From: Bathymodiolus brooksi
Lineage: Eukaryota > Mollusca > Bivalvia > Mytilida > Modiolidae
Assembly: GCA_963680875.1 (NCBI GenBank)
Contig: OY804575.1
Location: 32,392,494-32,456,493, forward strand
Direction: 5' to 3'
Length of the DNA stretch: 64,000 bases
The notes beneath the pieces are model-generated. The model made no database searches, was not told the DNA's origin, and saw only the letters and a list, made by a program, of their open reading frames with translations. A program made the translations under genes and the position numbers. This document shows, in pieces, positions 45,801 to 61,700 of this stretch (within the stretch, counting starts at the first letter, position 1; every line of letters begins with the position of its first letter).

Positions 45801-48800
45801 TACTTTTAATGAATTATATCATGTAGAAACTTTAAATGTCTAAGGTCACCTATGCCTGATGGAGATTGACCTTACTTTTAATGAATTACATCATGTAGGA
45901 ACTTTAAATGTCTAAGATCACCTATGTCTGATGGAGATTGACCTTACTTTTAATGAATTACATCATGTAGGAACTTTAAATGTCTAAGGTCACCTATGCC
46001 TGATGGAGATTGACCTTACTTTTAATGAATTACATCATGTAGAAACTTTAAATGTCTAAGGTCACATATGCTTGGTGGAGATTGGCATTACTTTTAATGA
46101 ATTACATCATGTAGGAACTTTAAATGTCTAAGGTCACCTATGCCTGATGGAGATTGACCTTACTTTTAATGAATTACATCATTTAGGAACTTTAAATGTC
46201 TAAGGTCACCTATGTCTGATGGAGATTGACCTTACTTTTAATGAATTACATCATGTAGAAACTTAAAATGTCTAAGGTCACCTATGCCTGATGGAGATTG
46301 ACCTTACTTTTAATGAATTACATCATGTAGGAACTTTAAATGTCTAAGGTCACCTATGCTTGATGGAGATTGACCTTACATTTAATGAATTACATCATGT
46401 AGAAACTTTAAATGTCTAAGGTCACCTATGCTTGATGGAGATTGACCTTACTTTTAATGAATTACATCATTTAGGAACTTTAAATGTCTAAGGTCACCTA
46501 TGCCTGATGGAGATTGACCTTACTTTTAATGAATTACATCATGTAGAAACTTAAAATGTCTAAGGTCACCTATGCCTGATGGAGATTGACCTTACTTTTA
46601 ATGAATTACATCATGTAGAAACTTAAAATGTCTAAAGTCACCTATGCCTGATGGAGATTGACCTTACTTTTAATGAATTACATCATGTAGGAACTATAAA
46701 TGTCTTTGGTCACCTATGCCTGATGGAGATTGACCTTACATTTAATGAATTACATCATGTAGAAACTTTAAATGTCTAAGGTCACCTATGCCTGATGGAG
46801 ATTGACCTTACATTTAATGAATTACATCATGTAGAAACTTTAAATGTCTAAGGTCACCTATCCCTGATGGAGATTGACCTTATTTTTAATGAATTACATC
46901 ATGTAGGAACTTTAAATGTCTAAGGTCACCTATGCCTGATGAAGATTGGCCTTACATTTAATGCATTACATCATGTAGAAACTTTAAATGTCTAAGGTCA
47001 CCTATGCTTGATGGAGATTGACCTTACTTTTAATGAATTACATCATGTAGGAACTTTAAATGTCTAAGGTCACCTATGCCTGATGGAGATTGACCTTACT
47101 TTTAATGAATTACATCATGTAGGAACTTTAAATGTCTAAGGTCACCTATGTCTGATGGAGATTGACCTTACTTTTAATGAATTACATCATGTAGGAACTT
47201 TAAATGTCTAAGGTCACCTATGTCTGATGGAGATTGACCTTACTTTTAATGAATTACATCATGTAGAAACATTAAATGTCTAAGGTCACCTATGTCTGAT
47301 GGAGATTGAACTTACTTTTAATGAATTATATCATGTAGAAACTTTAAATGTCTAAGGTCACCTATGCCTGATGGAGATTGACCTTACTTTTAATGAATTA
47401 CATCATGTAGGAACTTTAAATGTCTAAGATCACCTATGCCTGGTGGAGATTGACCTTACTTTTAATGAATTACATCATGTAGAAACTTTAAATGTCTAAG
47501 GTCACCTATGTCTGATGGAGATTGACCTTACTTTTAATGAATTACATCATGTAGGAACTTTAAATGTCTAAGGTCACCTATGCCTGATGGAGATTGACCT
47601 TACTTTTAATGAATTACATCATGTAGAAACTTTAAATGTCTAAGGTCACATATGCTTGGTGGAGATTGGCATTACTTTTAATGAATTACATCATGTAGGA
47701 ACTTTAAATGTCTAAGGTCACCTATGCCTGATGGAGATTGACCTTACTTTTAATGAATTACATCATTTAGGAACTTTAAATGTCTAAGGTCACCTATGTC
47801 TGATGGAGATTGACCTTACTTTTAATGAATTACATCATGTAGAAACTTAAAATGTCTAAGGTCACCTATGCCTGATGGAGATTGACCTTACTTTTAATGA
47901 ATTACATCATGTAGGAACTTTAAATGTCTAAGGTCACCTATGCTTGATGGAGATTGACCTTACATTTAATGAATTACATCATGTAGAAACTTTAAATGTC
48001 TAAGGTCACCTATGCTTGATGGAGATTTACCTCACATTTAATGAATTACATCATGTAGAAACTTTAAATGTCTAAGGTCACCTATGCCTGATGGAGATTG
48101 ACCTTACTTTTAATGAATTACATCATGTAGGAACTTTAAATGTCTAAGATCACCTATGCCTGATGGAGATTAACCTTACTTTTAATGAATTACATCATGT
48201 AGAAACTTTAAATGTCTAAGGTCACCTATGCCTGATGGAGATTGACCTTACTTTTAATGAATTACATCATGTAGGAACTTTAAATGTCTAAGGTCACCTA
48301 TGTCTGATGGAGATTGACCTTACTTTTAATGAATTACATCATGTAGGAACTTTAAATGTCTAAGGTCACCTATGTCTGATGGAGATTGACCTTACTTTTA
48401 ATGAATTACATCATGTAGAAACATTAAATGTCTAAGGTCACCTATGTCTGATGGAGATTGAACTTACTTTTAATGAATTATATCATGTAGAAACTTTAAA
48501 TGTCTAAGGTCACCTATGCCTGATGGAGATTGACCTTACTTTTAATGAATTACATCATGTAGGAACTTTAAATGTCTAAGATCACCTATGCCTGGTGGAG
48601 ATTGACCTTACTTTTAATGAATTACATCATGTAGAAACTTTAAATGTCTAAGGTCACCTATGTCTGATGGAGATTGACCTTACTTTTAATGAATTACATC
48701 ATGTAGGAACTTTAAATGTCTAAGGTCACCTATGCCTGATGGAGATTGACCTTACTTTTAATGAATTACATCATGTAGAAACTTTAAATGTCTAAGGTCA

Positions 48801-51800
48801 CATATGCTTGGTGGAGATTGGCATTACTTTTAATGAATTACATCATGTAGGAACTTTAAATGTCTAAGGTCACCTATGCCTGATGGAGATTGACCTTACT
48901 TTTAATGAATTACATCATTTAGGAACTTTAAATGTCTAAGGTCACCTATGTCTGATGGAGATTGACCTTACTTTTAATGAATTACATCATGTAGAAACTT
49001 AAAATGTCTAAGGTCACCTATGCCTGATGGAGATTGACCTTACTTTTAATGAATTACATCATGTAGGAACTTTAAATGTCTAAGGTCACCTATGCTTGAT
49101 GGAGATTGACCTTACATTTAATGAATTACATCATGTAGAAACTTTAAATGTCTAAGGTCACCTATGCTTGATGGAGATTTACCTCACATTTAATGAATTA
49201 CATCATGTAGAAACTTTAAATGTCTAAGGTCACCTATGCCTGATGGAGATTGACCTTACTTTTAATGAATTACATCATGTAGGAACTTTAAATGTCTAAG
49301 ATCACCTATGCCTGATGGAGATTAACCTTACTTTTAATGAATTACATCATGTAGAAACTTTAAATGTCTAAGGTCACCTATGCTTGATGGAGATTTACCT
49401 CACATTTAATGAATTACATCATGTAGAAACATTAAATGTCTAAGGTCACCTATGTCTGATGGAGATTGAACTTACTTTTAATGAATTATATCATGTAGAA
49501 ACTTTAAATGTCTAAGGTCACCTATGCCTGATGGAGATTGACCTTACTTTTAATGAATTACATCATGTAGGAACTTTAAATGTCTAAGATCACCTATGCC
49601 TGGTGGAGATTGACCTTACTTTTAATGAATTACATCATGTAGAAACTTTAAATGTCTAAGGTCACCTATGTCTGATGGAGATTGACCTTACTTTTAATGA
49701 ATTACATCATGTAGGAACTTTAAATGTCTAAGGTCACCTATGCCTGATGGAGATTGACCTTACTTTTAATGAATTACATCATGTAGAAACTTTAAATGTC
49801 TAAGGTCACATATGCTTGGTGGAGATTGGCATTACTTTTAATGAATTACATCATGTAGGAACTTTAAATGTCTAAGGTCACCTATGCCTGATGGAGATTG
49901 ACCTTACTTTTAATGAATTACATCATTTAGGAACTTTAAATGTCTAAGGTCACCTATGTCTGATGGAGATTGACCTTACTTTTAATGAATTACATCATGT
50001 AGAAACTTAAAATGTCTAAGGTCACCTATGCCTGATGGAGATTGACCTTACTTTTAATGAATTACATCATGTAGGAACTTTAAATGTCTAAGGTCACCTA
50101 TGCTTGATGGAGATTGACCTTACATTTAATGAATTACATCATGTAGAAACTTTAAATGTCTAAGGTCACCTATGCTTGATGGAGATTTACCTCACATTTA
50201 ATGAATTACATCATGTAGAAACTTTAAATGTCTAAGGTCACCTATGCCTGATGGAGATTGACCTTACTTTTAATGAATTACATCATGTAGGAACTTTAAA
50301 TGTCTAAGATCACCTATGCCTGATGGAGATTAACCTTACTTTTAATGAATTACATCATGTAGAAACTTTAAATGTCTAAGGTCACCTATGCCTGATGGAG
50401 ATTGACCTTACTTTTAATGAATTACATCATGTAGGAACTTTAAATGTCTAAGGTCACCTATGTCTGATGGAGATTGACCTTACTTTTAATGAATTACATC
50501 ATGTAGGAACTTTAAATGTCTAAGGTCACCTATGTCTGATGGAGATTGACCTTACTTTTAATGAATTACATCATGTAGAAACATTAAATGTCTAAGGTCA
50601 CCTATGTCTGATGGAGATTGAACTTACTTTTAATGAATTATATCATGTAGAAACTTTAAATGTCTAAGGTCACCTATGCCTGATGGAGATTGACCTTACT
50701 TTTAATGAATTACATCATGTAGGAACTTTAAATGTCTAAGATCACCTATGCCTGGTGGAGATTGACCTTACTTTTAATGAATTACATCATGTAGAAACTT
50801 TAAATGTCTAAGGTCACCTATGTCTGATGGAGATTGACCTTACTTTTAATGAATTACATCATGTAGGAACTTTAAATGTCTAAGGTCACCTATGCCTGAT
50901 GGAGATTGACCTTACTTTTAATGAATTACATCATGTAGAAACTTTAAATGTCTAAGGTCACATATGCTTGGTGGAGATTGGCATTACTTTTAATGAATTA
51001 CATCATGTAGGAACTTTAAATGTCTAAGGTCACCTATGCCTGATGGAGATTGACCTTACTTTTAATGAATTACATCATTTAGGAACTTTAAATGTCTAAG
51101 GTCACCTATGTCTGATGGAGATTGACCTTACTTTTAATGAATTACATCATGTAGAAACTTAAAATGTCTAAGGTCACCTATGCCTGATGGAGATTGACCT
51201 TACTTTTAATGAATTACATCATGTAGGAACTTTAAATGTCTAAGGTCACCTATGCTTGATGGAGATTGACCTTACATTTAATGAATTACATCATGTAGAA
51301 ACTTTAAATGTCTAAGGTCACCTATGCTTGATGGAGATTTACCTCACATTTAATGAATTACATCATGTAGAAACTTTAAATGTCTAAGGTCACCTATGCC
51401 TGATGGAGATTGACCTTACTTTTAATGAATTACATCATGTAGGAACTTTAAATGTCTAAGATCACCTATGCCTGATGGAGATTAACCTTACTTTTAATGA
51501 ATTACATCATGTAGAAACTTTAAATGTCTAAGGTCACCTATGCCTGATGGAGATTGACCTTACTTTTAATGAATTATATCATGTAGGAACTTTAAATGTC
51601 TAAGGTCACCTATGTCTGTTGGAGATTGACCTTACTTTTAATTAATTAAATCATGTAGGAACTTTAAATGTCTAAGGTCACCTATGCCTGATGGAGATTG
51701 ACCTTATTTTTAATGAATTACATCATGTAGGAACTTTAAATGTCTAAGGTCACCTATGCCTGATGGAGATTTACCTTACTTTTAATGAATTACATCATGT

Positions 51801-52124
51801 AGAAACTTAAAATGTCTAAAGTCACCTATGCCTGATGGAGATTGACCTTACTTTTAATGAATTACATCATGTAGGAACTTTAAATGTCTTTGGTCACCTA
51901 TGCCTGATGGAGATTGACCTTACATTTAATGAATTACATCATGTAGAAACTTTAAATGTCTAAGGTCACCTATGCCTGATGGAGATTGACCTTACATTTA
52001 ATGAATTACATCATGTAGAAACTTTAAATGTCTAAGGTCACCTATGCCTGATGGAGATTGACTTTACTATTAATGAATTACATCATGTAGGAACTTTAAA
52101 TGTCTAAGGTCACCTATGCCTGAT
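42831..52124. repeat. 4,824-bp higher-order period of the 72-bp satellite
   Basis: The variant monomer CATATGCTTGGTGGAGATTG occurs at 42831, 43983, 44991, 47655, 48807 and 49815 (position of CTTGG). The second three lie exactly 4,824 bp (67 monomers) after the first three. The next markers (46071 and 50967) are off by one monomer, so the copies have since changed by unequal exchange. Spacings of 1,152 and 1,008 bp recur inside. Confidence 0.85.
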
Positions 52125-54068
52125 GAAGATTGGCCTTACATTTAATGCATTACATCATGTAGAAACTTTAAATGTCTAAGGTCACCTATGCTTGATGGAG
52201 ATTGACCTTACTTTTAATGAATTACATCATGTAGGAACTTTAAATGTCTAAGGTCATCTATGCCTGATGGAGATTGACCTTACTTTTAATGAATTACATC
52301 ATGTAGGAACTTTAAATGTCTAAGGTCACCTATGTCTGATGGAGATTGACCTTACTTTTAATGAATTACATCATGTAGGAACTTTAAATGTCTAAGGTCA
52401 CCTATGTCTGATGGAGATTGACCTTACTTTTAATGAATTACATCATGTAGAAACATTAAATGTCTAAGGTCACCTATGTCTGATGGAGATTGAACTTACT
52501 TTTAATGAATTATATCATGTAGAAACTTTAAATGTCTAAGGTCACCTATGCCTGATGGAGATTGACCTTACTTTTAATGAATTACATCATGTAGGAACTT
52601 TAAATGTCTAAGATCACCTATGCCTGGTGGAGATTGACCTTACTTTTAATGAATTACATCATGTAGAAACTTTTAATGTCTAAGGTCACCTATGTCTGAT
52701 GGAGATTGACCTTACTTTTAATGAATTACATCATGTAGGAACTTTAAATGTCTAAGGTCACCTATGCCTGATGGAGATTGACCTTACTTTTAATGAATTA
52801 CATCATGTAGAAACTTTAAATGTCTAAGGTCACATATGCTTGGTGGAGATTGGCATTACTTTTAATGAATTACATCATGTAGGAACTTTAAATGTCTAAG
52901 GTCACCTATGCCTGATGGAGATTGACCTTACTTTTAATGAATTACATCATGTAGGAACTTTAAATGTCTAAGATCACCTATGCCTGATGGAGATTGACCT
53001 TACTTTTAATGAATTACATCATGTAGGAACTTTAAATGTCTAAGGTCACCTATGCCTGATGGAGATTGACCTTACTTTTAATTAATTATATCATGTAGGA
53101 ACTTTAAATGTCTAAGGTCACCTATGCCTGATGGAGATTGACCTTATTTTTAATGAATTACATCATGTAGAAACTTTAAATGTCTAAGGTCACCTATGCC
53201 TGATGGAGATTTACCTTACTTTTAATGAATTACATCATGTAGAAACTTAAAATGTCTAAAGTCACCTATGCCTGATGGAGATTGACCTTACTTTTAATGA
53301 ATTACATCATGTAGGAACTTTAAATGTCTAAGATCACCTATGCCTGGTGGAGATTTACCTTACTTTTAATGAATTACATCATGTAGAAACTTTAAATGTC
53401 TAAGGTCACCTATGTCTGATGGAGATTGACCTTACTTTTAATGAATTACATCATGTAGAAACTTTAAATGTCTAAGGTCACCTATGCTTGATGGAGATTG
53501 GCATTACTTTTAATGAATTACATCATGTAGGAACTTTAAATGTCTAAGGTCACCTATGCCTGATGGAGATTGACCTTACTTTTAATGAATTACATCATGT
53601 AGGAACTTTAAATGTCTAAGGTCACCTATGCCTGATGGAGATTGACCTTACTTTTAATGAATTGCATCATGTAGGAACTTTAAATGTCTAAGGTCACCTA
53701 TGCCTGATGGAGATTGACCTTACTTTTAATGAATTACATCATGTAGAAACTTTAAATGTCTAAGGTCACCTATGCCTGATGGAGATTGACCTTACATTTA
53801 ATGAATTACATCATGTAGAAACTTTAAATGTCTAAGGTCACCTATGCCTGATGGAGATTGACTTTACTTTTAATGAATTACATCATGTAGGAACTTTAAA
53901 TGTCTAAGGTCACCTATGCCTGATGAAGATTGGCCTTACATTTAATGCATTACATCATGTAGAAACTTTAAATGTCTAAGGTCACCTATGCTTGATGGAG
54001 ATTGACCTTACTTTTAATGAATTACATCATGTAGAAACTTTAAATGTCTAAGGTCACCTATGCCTGAT

Positions 54069-57000
54069 GAAGATTGGCCTTACATTTAATGCATTACATC
54101 ATGTAGAAACTTTAAATGTCTAAGGTCACCTATGCTTGATGGAGATTAACCTTACTTTTAATGAATTACATCATGTAGAAACTTTAAATGTCTAAGGTCA
54201 CCTATGCCTGATGGAGATTGACCTTACTTTTAATGAATTATATCATGTAGGAACTTTAAATGTCTAAGGTCACCTATGTCTGTTGGAGATTGACCTTACT
54301 TTTAATTAATTAAATCATGTAGGAACTTTAAATGTCTAAGGTCACCTATGCCTGATGGAGATTGACCTTATTTTTAATGAATTACATCATGTAGGAACTT
54401 TAAATGTCTAAGGTCACCTATGCCTGATGGAGATTTACCTTACTTTTAATGAATTACATCATGTAGAAACTTAAAATGTCTAAAGTCACCTATGCCTGAT
54501 GGAGATTGACCTTACTTTTAATGAATTACATCATGTAGGAACTTTAAATGTCTTTGGTCACCTATGCCTGATGGAGATTGACCTTACATTTAATGAATTA
54601 CATCATGTAGAAACTTTAAATGTCTAAGGTCACCTATGCCTGATGGAGATTGACCTTACATTTAATGAATTACATCATGTAGAAACTTTAAATGTCTAAG
54701 GTCACCTATGCCTGATGGAGATTGACTTTACTTTTAATGAATTACATCATGTAGGAACTTTAAATGTCTAAGGTCACCTATGCCTGATGAAGATTGGCCT
54801 TACATTTAATGCATTACATCATGTAGAAACTTTAAATGTCTAAGGTCACCTATGCTTGATGGAGATTGACCTTACTTTTAATGAATTACATCATGTAGGA
54901 ACTTTAAATGTCTAAGGTCATCTATGCCTGATGGAGATTGACCTTACTTTTAATGAATTACATCATGTAGGAACTTTAAATGTCTAAGGTCACCTATGTC
55001 TGATGGAGATTGACCTTACTTTTAATGAATTACATCATGTAGGAACTTTAAATGTCTAAGGTCACCTATGTCTGATGGAGATTGACCTTACTTTTAATGA
55101 ATTACATCATGTAGAAACATTAAATGTCTAAGGTCACCTATGTCTGATGGAGATTGAACTTACTTTTAATGAATTATATCATGTAGAAACTTTAAATGTC
55201 TAAGGTCACCTATGCCTGATGGAGATTGACCTTACTTTTAATGAATTACATCATGTAGGAACTTTAAATGTCTAAGATCACCTATGCCTGGTGGAGATTG
55301 ACCTTACTTTTAATGAATTACATCATGTAGAAACTTTTAATGTCTAAGGTCACCTATGTCTGATGGAGATTGACCTTACTTTTAATGAATTACATCATGT
55401 AGGAACTTTAAATGTCTAAGGTCACCTATGCCTGATGGAGATTGACCTTACTTTTAATGAATTACATCATGTAGAAACTTTAAATGTCTAAGGTCACATA
55501 TGCTTGGTGGAGATTGGCATTACTTTTAATGAATTACATCATGTAGGAACTTTAAATGTCTAAGGTCACCTATGCCTGATGGAGATTGACCTTACTTTTA
55601 ATGAATTACATCATGTAGGAACTTTAAATGTCTAAGATCACCTATGCCTGATGGAGATTGACCTTACTTTTAATGAATTACATCATGTAGGAACTTTAAA
55701 TGTCTAAGGTCACCTATGCCTGATGGAGATTGACCTTACTTTTAATTAATTATATCATGTAGGAACTTTAAATGTCTAAGGTCACCTATGCCTGATGGAG
55801 ATTGACCTTATTTTTAATGAATTACATCATGTAGAAACTTTAAATGTCTAAGGTCACCTATGCCTGATGGAGATTTACCTTACTTTTAATGAATTACATC
55901 ATGTAGAAACTTAAAATGTCTAAAGTCACCTATGCCTGATGGAGATTGACCTTACTTTTAATGAATTACATCATGTAGGAACTTTAAATGTCTAAGATCA
56001 CCTATGCCTGGTGGAGATTTACCTTACTTTTAATGAATTACATCATGTAGAAACTTTAAATGTCTAAGGTCACCTATGTCTGATGGAGATTGACCTTACT
56101 TTTAATGAATTACATCATGTAGAAACTTTAAATGTCTAAGGTCACCTATGCTTGATGGAGATTGGCATTACTTTTAATGAATTACATCATGTAGGAACTT
56201 TAAATGTCTAAGGTCACCTATGCCTGATGGAGATTGACCTTACTTTTAATGAATTACATCATGTAGGAACTTTAAATGTCTAAGGTCACCTATGCCTGAT
56301 GGAGATTGACCTTACTTTTAATGAATTGCATCATGTAGGAACTTTAAATGTCTAAGGTCACCTATGCCTGATGGAGATTGACCTTACTTTTAATGAATTA
56401 CATCATGTAGAAACTTTAAATGTCTAAGGTCACCTATGCCTGATGGAGATTGACCTTACATTTAATGAATTACATCATGTAGAAACTTTAAATGTCTAAG
56501 GTCACCTATGCCTGATGGAGATTGACTTTACTTTTAATGAATTACATCATGTAGGAACTTTAAATGTCTAAGGTCACCTATGCCTGATGAAGATTGGCCT
56601 TACATTTAATGCATTACATCATGTAGAAACTTTAAATGTCTAAGGTCACCTATGCTTGATGGAGATTGACCTTACTTTTAATGAATTACATCATGTAGGA
56701 ACTTTAAATGTCTAAGGTCATCTATGCCTGATGGAGATTGACCTTACTTTTAATGAATTACATCATGTAGGAACTTTAAATGTCTAAGGTCACCTATGTC
56801 TGATGGAGATTGACCTTACTTTTAATGAATTACATCATGTAGGAACTTTAAATGTCTAAGGTCACCTATGTCTGATGGAGATTGACCTTACTTTTAATGA
56901 ATTACATCATGTAGAAACATTAAATGTCTATGGTCACCTATGTCTGATGGAGATTGAACTTACTTTTAATGAATTATATCATGTAGAAACTTTAAATGTC

Positions 57001-57884
57001 TAAGGTCACCTATGCCTGATGGAGATTGACCTTACTTTTAATGAATTACATCATGTAGGAACTTTAAATGTCTAAGATCACCTATGCCTGGTGGAGATTG
57101 ACCTTACTTTTAATGAATTACATCATGTAGAAACTTTTAATGTCTTAGGTCACCTATGTCTGATGGAGATTGACCTTACTTTTAATGAATTACATCATGT
57201 AGGAACTTTAAATGTCTAAGGTCACCTATGCCTGATGGAGATTGACCTTACTTTTAATGAATTACATCATGTAGAAACTTTAAATGTCTAAGGTCACATA
57301 TGCTTGGTGGAGATTGGCATTACTTTTAATGAATTACATCATGTAGGAACTTTAAATGTCTAAGGTCACCTATGCCTGATGGAGATTGACCTTACTTTTA
57401 ATGAATTACATCATGTAGGAACTTTAAATGTCTAAGATCACCTATGCCTGATGGAGATTGACCTTACTTTTAATGAATTACATCATGTAGGAACTTTAAA
57501 TGTCTAAGGTCACCTATGCCTGATGGAGATTGACCTTACTTTTAATTAATTATATCATGTAGGAACTTTAAATGTCTAAGGTCACCTATGCCTGATGGAG
57601 ATTGACCTTATTTTTAATGAATTACATCATGTAGAAACTTTAAATGTCTAAGGTCACCTATGCCTGATGGAGATTTACCTTACTTTTAATGAATTACATC
57701 ATGTAGAAACTTAAAATGTCTAAAGTCACCTATGCCTGATGGAGATTGACCTTACTTTTAATGAATTACATCATGTAGGAACTTTAAATGTCTAAGATCA
57801 CCTATGCCTGGTGGAGATTTACCTTACTTTTAATGAATTACATCATGTAGAAACTTTAAATGTCTAAGGTCACCTATGCCTGAT
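54069..57884. repeat. 3,816-bp higher-order repeat of the 72-bp satellite, copy 1
   Basis: The variants GATGAAGATTGGCCTTACAT (54069, 54789, 56589; position of GAAG), CTTGGTGG (55503, 57303) and TGTCTTTGGTCACC (54549) all recur 3,816 bp (53 monomers) later. An inner 1,800-bp (25-monomer) period is also present. Confidence 0.88.
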
Positions 57885-60800
57885 GAAGATTGGCCTTACA
57901 TTTAATGCATTACATCATGTAGAAACTTTAAATGTCTAAGGTCACCTATGCTTGATGGAGATTAACCTTACTTTTAATGAATTACATCATGTAGAAACTT
58001 TAAATGTCTAAGGTCACCTATGCCTGATGGAGATTGACCTTACTTTTAATGAATTATATCATGTAGGAACTTTAAATGTCTAAGGTCACCTATGTCTGTT
58101 GGAGATTGACCTTACTTTTAATTAATTAAATCATGTAGGAACTTTAAATGTCTAAGGTCACCTATGCCTGATGGAGATTGACCTTATTTTTAATGAATTA
58201 CATCATGTAGGAACTTTAAATGTCTAAGGTCACCTATGCCTGATGGAGATTTACCTTACTTTTAATGAATTACATCATGTAGAAACTTAAAATGTCTAAA
58301 GTCACCTATGCCTGATGGAGATTGACCTTACTTTTAATGAATTACATCATGTAGGAACTTTAAATGTCTTTGGTCACCTATGCCTGATGGAGATTGACCT
58401 TACATTTAATGAATTACATCATGTAGAAACTTTAAATGTCTAAGGTCACCTATGCCTGATGGAGATTGACCTTACATTTAATGAATTACATCATGTAGAA
58501 ACTTTAAATGTCTAAGGTCACCTATGCCTGATGGAGATTGACTTTACTTTTAATGAATTACATCATGTAGGAACTTTAAATGTCTAAGGTCACCTATGCC
58601 TGATGAAGATTGGCCTTACATTTAATGCATTACATCATGTAGAAACTTTAAATGTCTAAGGTCACCTATGCTTGATGGAGATTGACCTTACTTTTAATGA
58701 ATTACATCATGTAGGAACTTTAAATGTCTAAGGTCATCTATGCCTGATGGAGATTGACCTTACTTTTAATGAATTACATCATGTAGGAACTTTAAATGTC
58801 TAAGGTCACCTATGTCTGATGGAGATTGACCTTACTTTTAATGAATTACATCATGTAGGAACTTTAAATGTCTAAGGTCACCTATGTCTGATGGAGATTG
58901 ACCTTACTTTTAATGAATTACATCATGTAGAAACATTAAATGTCTAAGGTCACCTATGTCTGATGGAGATTGAACTTACTTTTAATGAATTATATCATGT
59001 AGAAACTTTAAATGTCTAAGGTCACCTATGCCTGATGGAGATTGACCTTACTTTTAATGAATTACATCATGTAGGAACTTTAAATGTCTAAGATCACCTA
59101 TGCCTGGTGGAGATTGACCTTACTTTTAATGAATTACATCATGTAGAAACTTTTAATGTCTAAGGTCACCTATGTCTGATGGAGATTGACCTTACTTTTA
59201 ATGAATTACATCATGTAGGAACTTTAAATGTCTAAGGTCACCTATGCCTGATGGAGATTGACCTTACTTTTAATGAATTACATCATGTAGAAACTTTAAA
59301 TGTCTAAGGTCACATATGCTTGGTGGAGATTGGCATTACTTTTAATGAATTACATCATGTAGGAACTTTAAATGTCTAAGGTCACCTATGCCTGATGGAG
59401 ATTGACCTTACTTTTAATGAATTACATCATGTAGGAACTTTAAATGTCTAAGATCACCTATGCCTGATGGAGATTGACCTTACTTTTAATGAATTACATC
59501 ATGTAGGAACTTTAAATGTCTAAGGTCACCTATGCCTGATGGAGATTGACCTTACTTTTAATTAATTATATCATGTAGGAACTTTAAATGTCTTAGGTCA
59601 CCTATGCCTGATGGAGATTGACCTTATTTTTAATGAATTACATCATGTAGAAACTTTAAATGTCTAAGGTCACCTATGCCTGATGGAGATTTACCTTACT
59701 TTTAATGAATTACATCATGTAGAAACTTAAAATGTCTAAAGTCACCTATGCCTGATGGAGATTGACCTTACTTTTAATGAATTACATCATGTAGGAACTT
59801 TAAATGTCTAAGATCACCTATGCCTGGTGGAGATTTACCTTACTTTTAATGAATTACATCATGTAGAAACTTTAAATGTCTAAGGTCACCTATGTCTGAT
59901 GGAGATTGACCTTACTTTTAATGAATTACATCATGTAGAAACTTTAAATGTCTAAGGTCACCTATGCTTGATGGAGATTGGCATTACTTTTAATGAATTA
60001 CATCATGTAGGAACTTTAAATGTCTAAGGTCACCTATGCCTGATGGAGATTGACCTTACTTTTAATGAATTACATCATGTAGGAACTTTAAATGTCTAAG
60101 GTCACCTATGCCTGATGGAGATTGACCTTACTTTTAATGAATTGCATCATGTAGGAACTTTAAATGTCTAAGGTCACCTATGCCTGATGGAGATTGACCT
60201 TACTTTTAATGAATTACATCATGTAGAAACTTTAAATGTCTAAGGTCACCTATGCCTGATGGAGATTGACCTTACATTTAATGAATTACATCATGTAGAA
60301 ACTTTAAATGTCTAAGGTCACCTATGCCTGATGGAGATTGACTTTACTTTTAATGAATTACATCATGTAGGAACTTTAAATGTCTAAGGTCACCTATGCC
60401 TGATGAAGATTGGCCTTACATTTAATGCATTACATCATGTAGAAACTTTAAATGTCTAAGGTCACCTATGCTTGATGGAGATTGACCTTACTTTTAATGA
60501 ATTACATCATGTAGGAACTTTAAATGTCTAAGGTCATCTATGCCTGATGGAGATTGACCTTACTTTTAATGAATTACATCATGTAGGAACTTTAAATGTC
60601 TAAGGTCACCTATGTCTGATGGAGATTGACCTTACTTTTAATGAATTACATCATGTAGGAACTTTAAATGTCTAAGGTCACCTATGTCTGATGGAGATTG
60701 ACCTTACTTTTAATGAATTACATCATGTAGAAACATTAAATGTCTATGGTCACCTATGTCTGATGGAGATTGAACTTACTTTTAATGAATTATATCATGT

Positions 60801-61700
60801 AGAAACTTTAAATGTCTAAGGTCACCTATGCCTGATGGAGATTGACCTTACTTTTAATGAATTACATCATGTAGGAACTTTAAATGTCTAAGATCACCTA
60901 TGCCTGGTGGAGATTGACCTTACTTTTAATGAATTACATCATGTAGAAACTTTTAATGTCTTAGGTCACCTATGTCTGATGGAGATTGACCTTACTTTTA
61001 ATGAATTACATCATGTAGGAACTTTAAATGTCTAAGGTCACCTATGCCTGATGGAGATTGACCTTACTTTTAATGAATTACATCATGTAGAAACTTTAAA
61101 TGTCTAAGGTCACATATGCTTGGTGGAGATTGGCATTACTTTTAATGAATTACATCATGTAGGAACTTTAAATGTCTAAGGTCACCTATGCCTGATGGAG
61201 ATTGACCTTACTTTTAATGAATTACATCATGTAGGAACTTTAAATGTCTAAGATCACCTATGCCTGATGGAGATTGACCTTACTTTTAATGAATTACATC
61301 ATGTAGGAACTTTAAATGTCTAAGGTCACCTATGCCTGATGGAGATTGACCTTACTTTTAATTAATTATATCATGTAGGAACTTTAAATGTCTAAGGTCA
61401 CCTATGCCTGATGGAGATTGACCTTATTTTTAATGAATTACATCATGTAGAAACTTTAAATGTCTAAGGTCACCTATGCCTGATGGAGATTTACCTTACT
61501 TTTAATGAATTACATCATGTAGAAACTTAAAATGTCTAAAGTCACCTATGCCTGATGGAGATTGACCTTACTTTTAATGAATTACATCATGTAGGAACTT
61601 TAAATGTCTAAGATCACCTATGCCTGGTGGAGATTTACCTTACTTTTAATGAATTACATCATGTAGAAACTTTAAATGTCTAAGGTCACCTATGTCTGAT
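57885..61700. repeat. 3,816-bp higher-order repeat of the 72-bp satellite, copy 2
   Basis: The same marker order as copy 1: GAAG at 57885, 58605 and 60405; CTTGG at 59319 and 61119; TGTCTTTGGTCACC at 58365. Collinearity ends near 61700. Confidence 0.88.
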
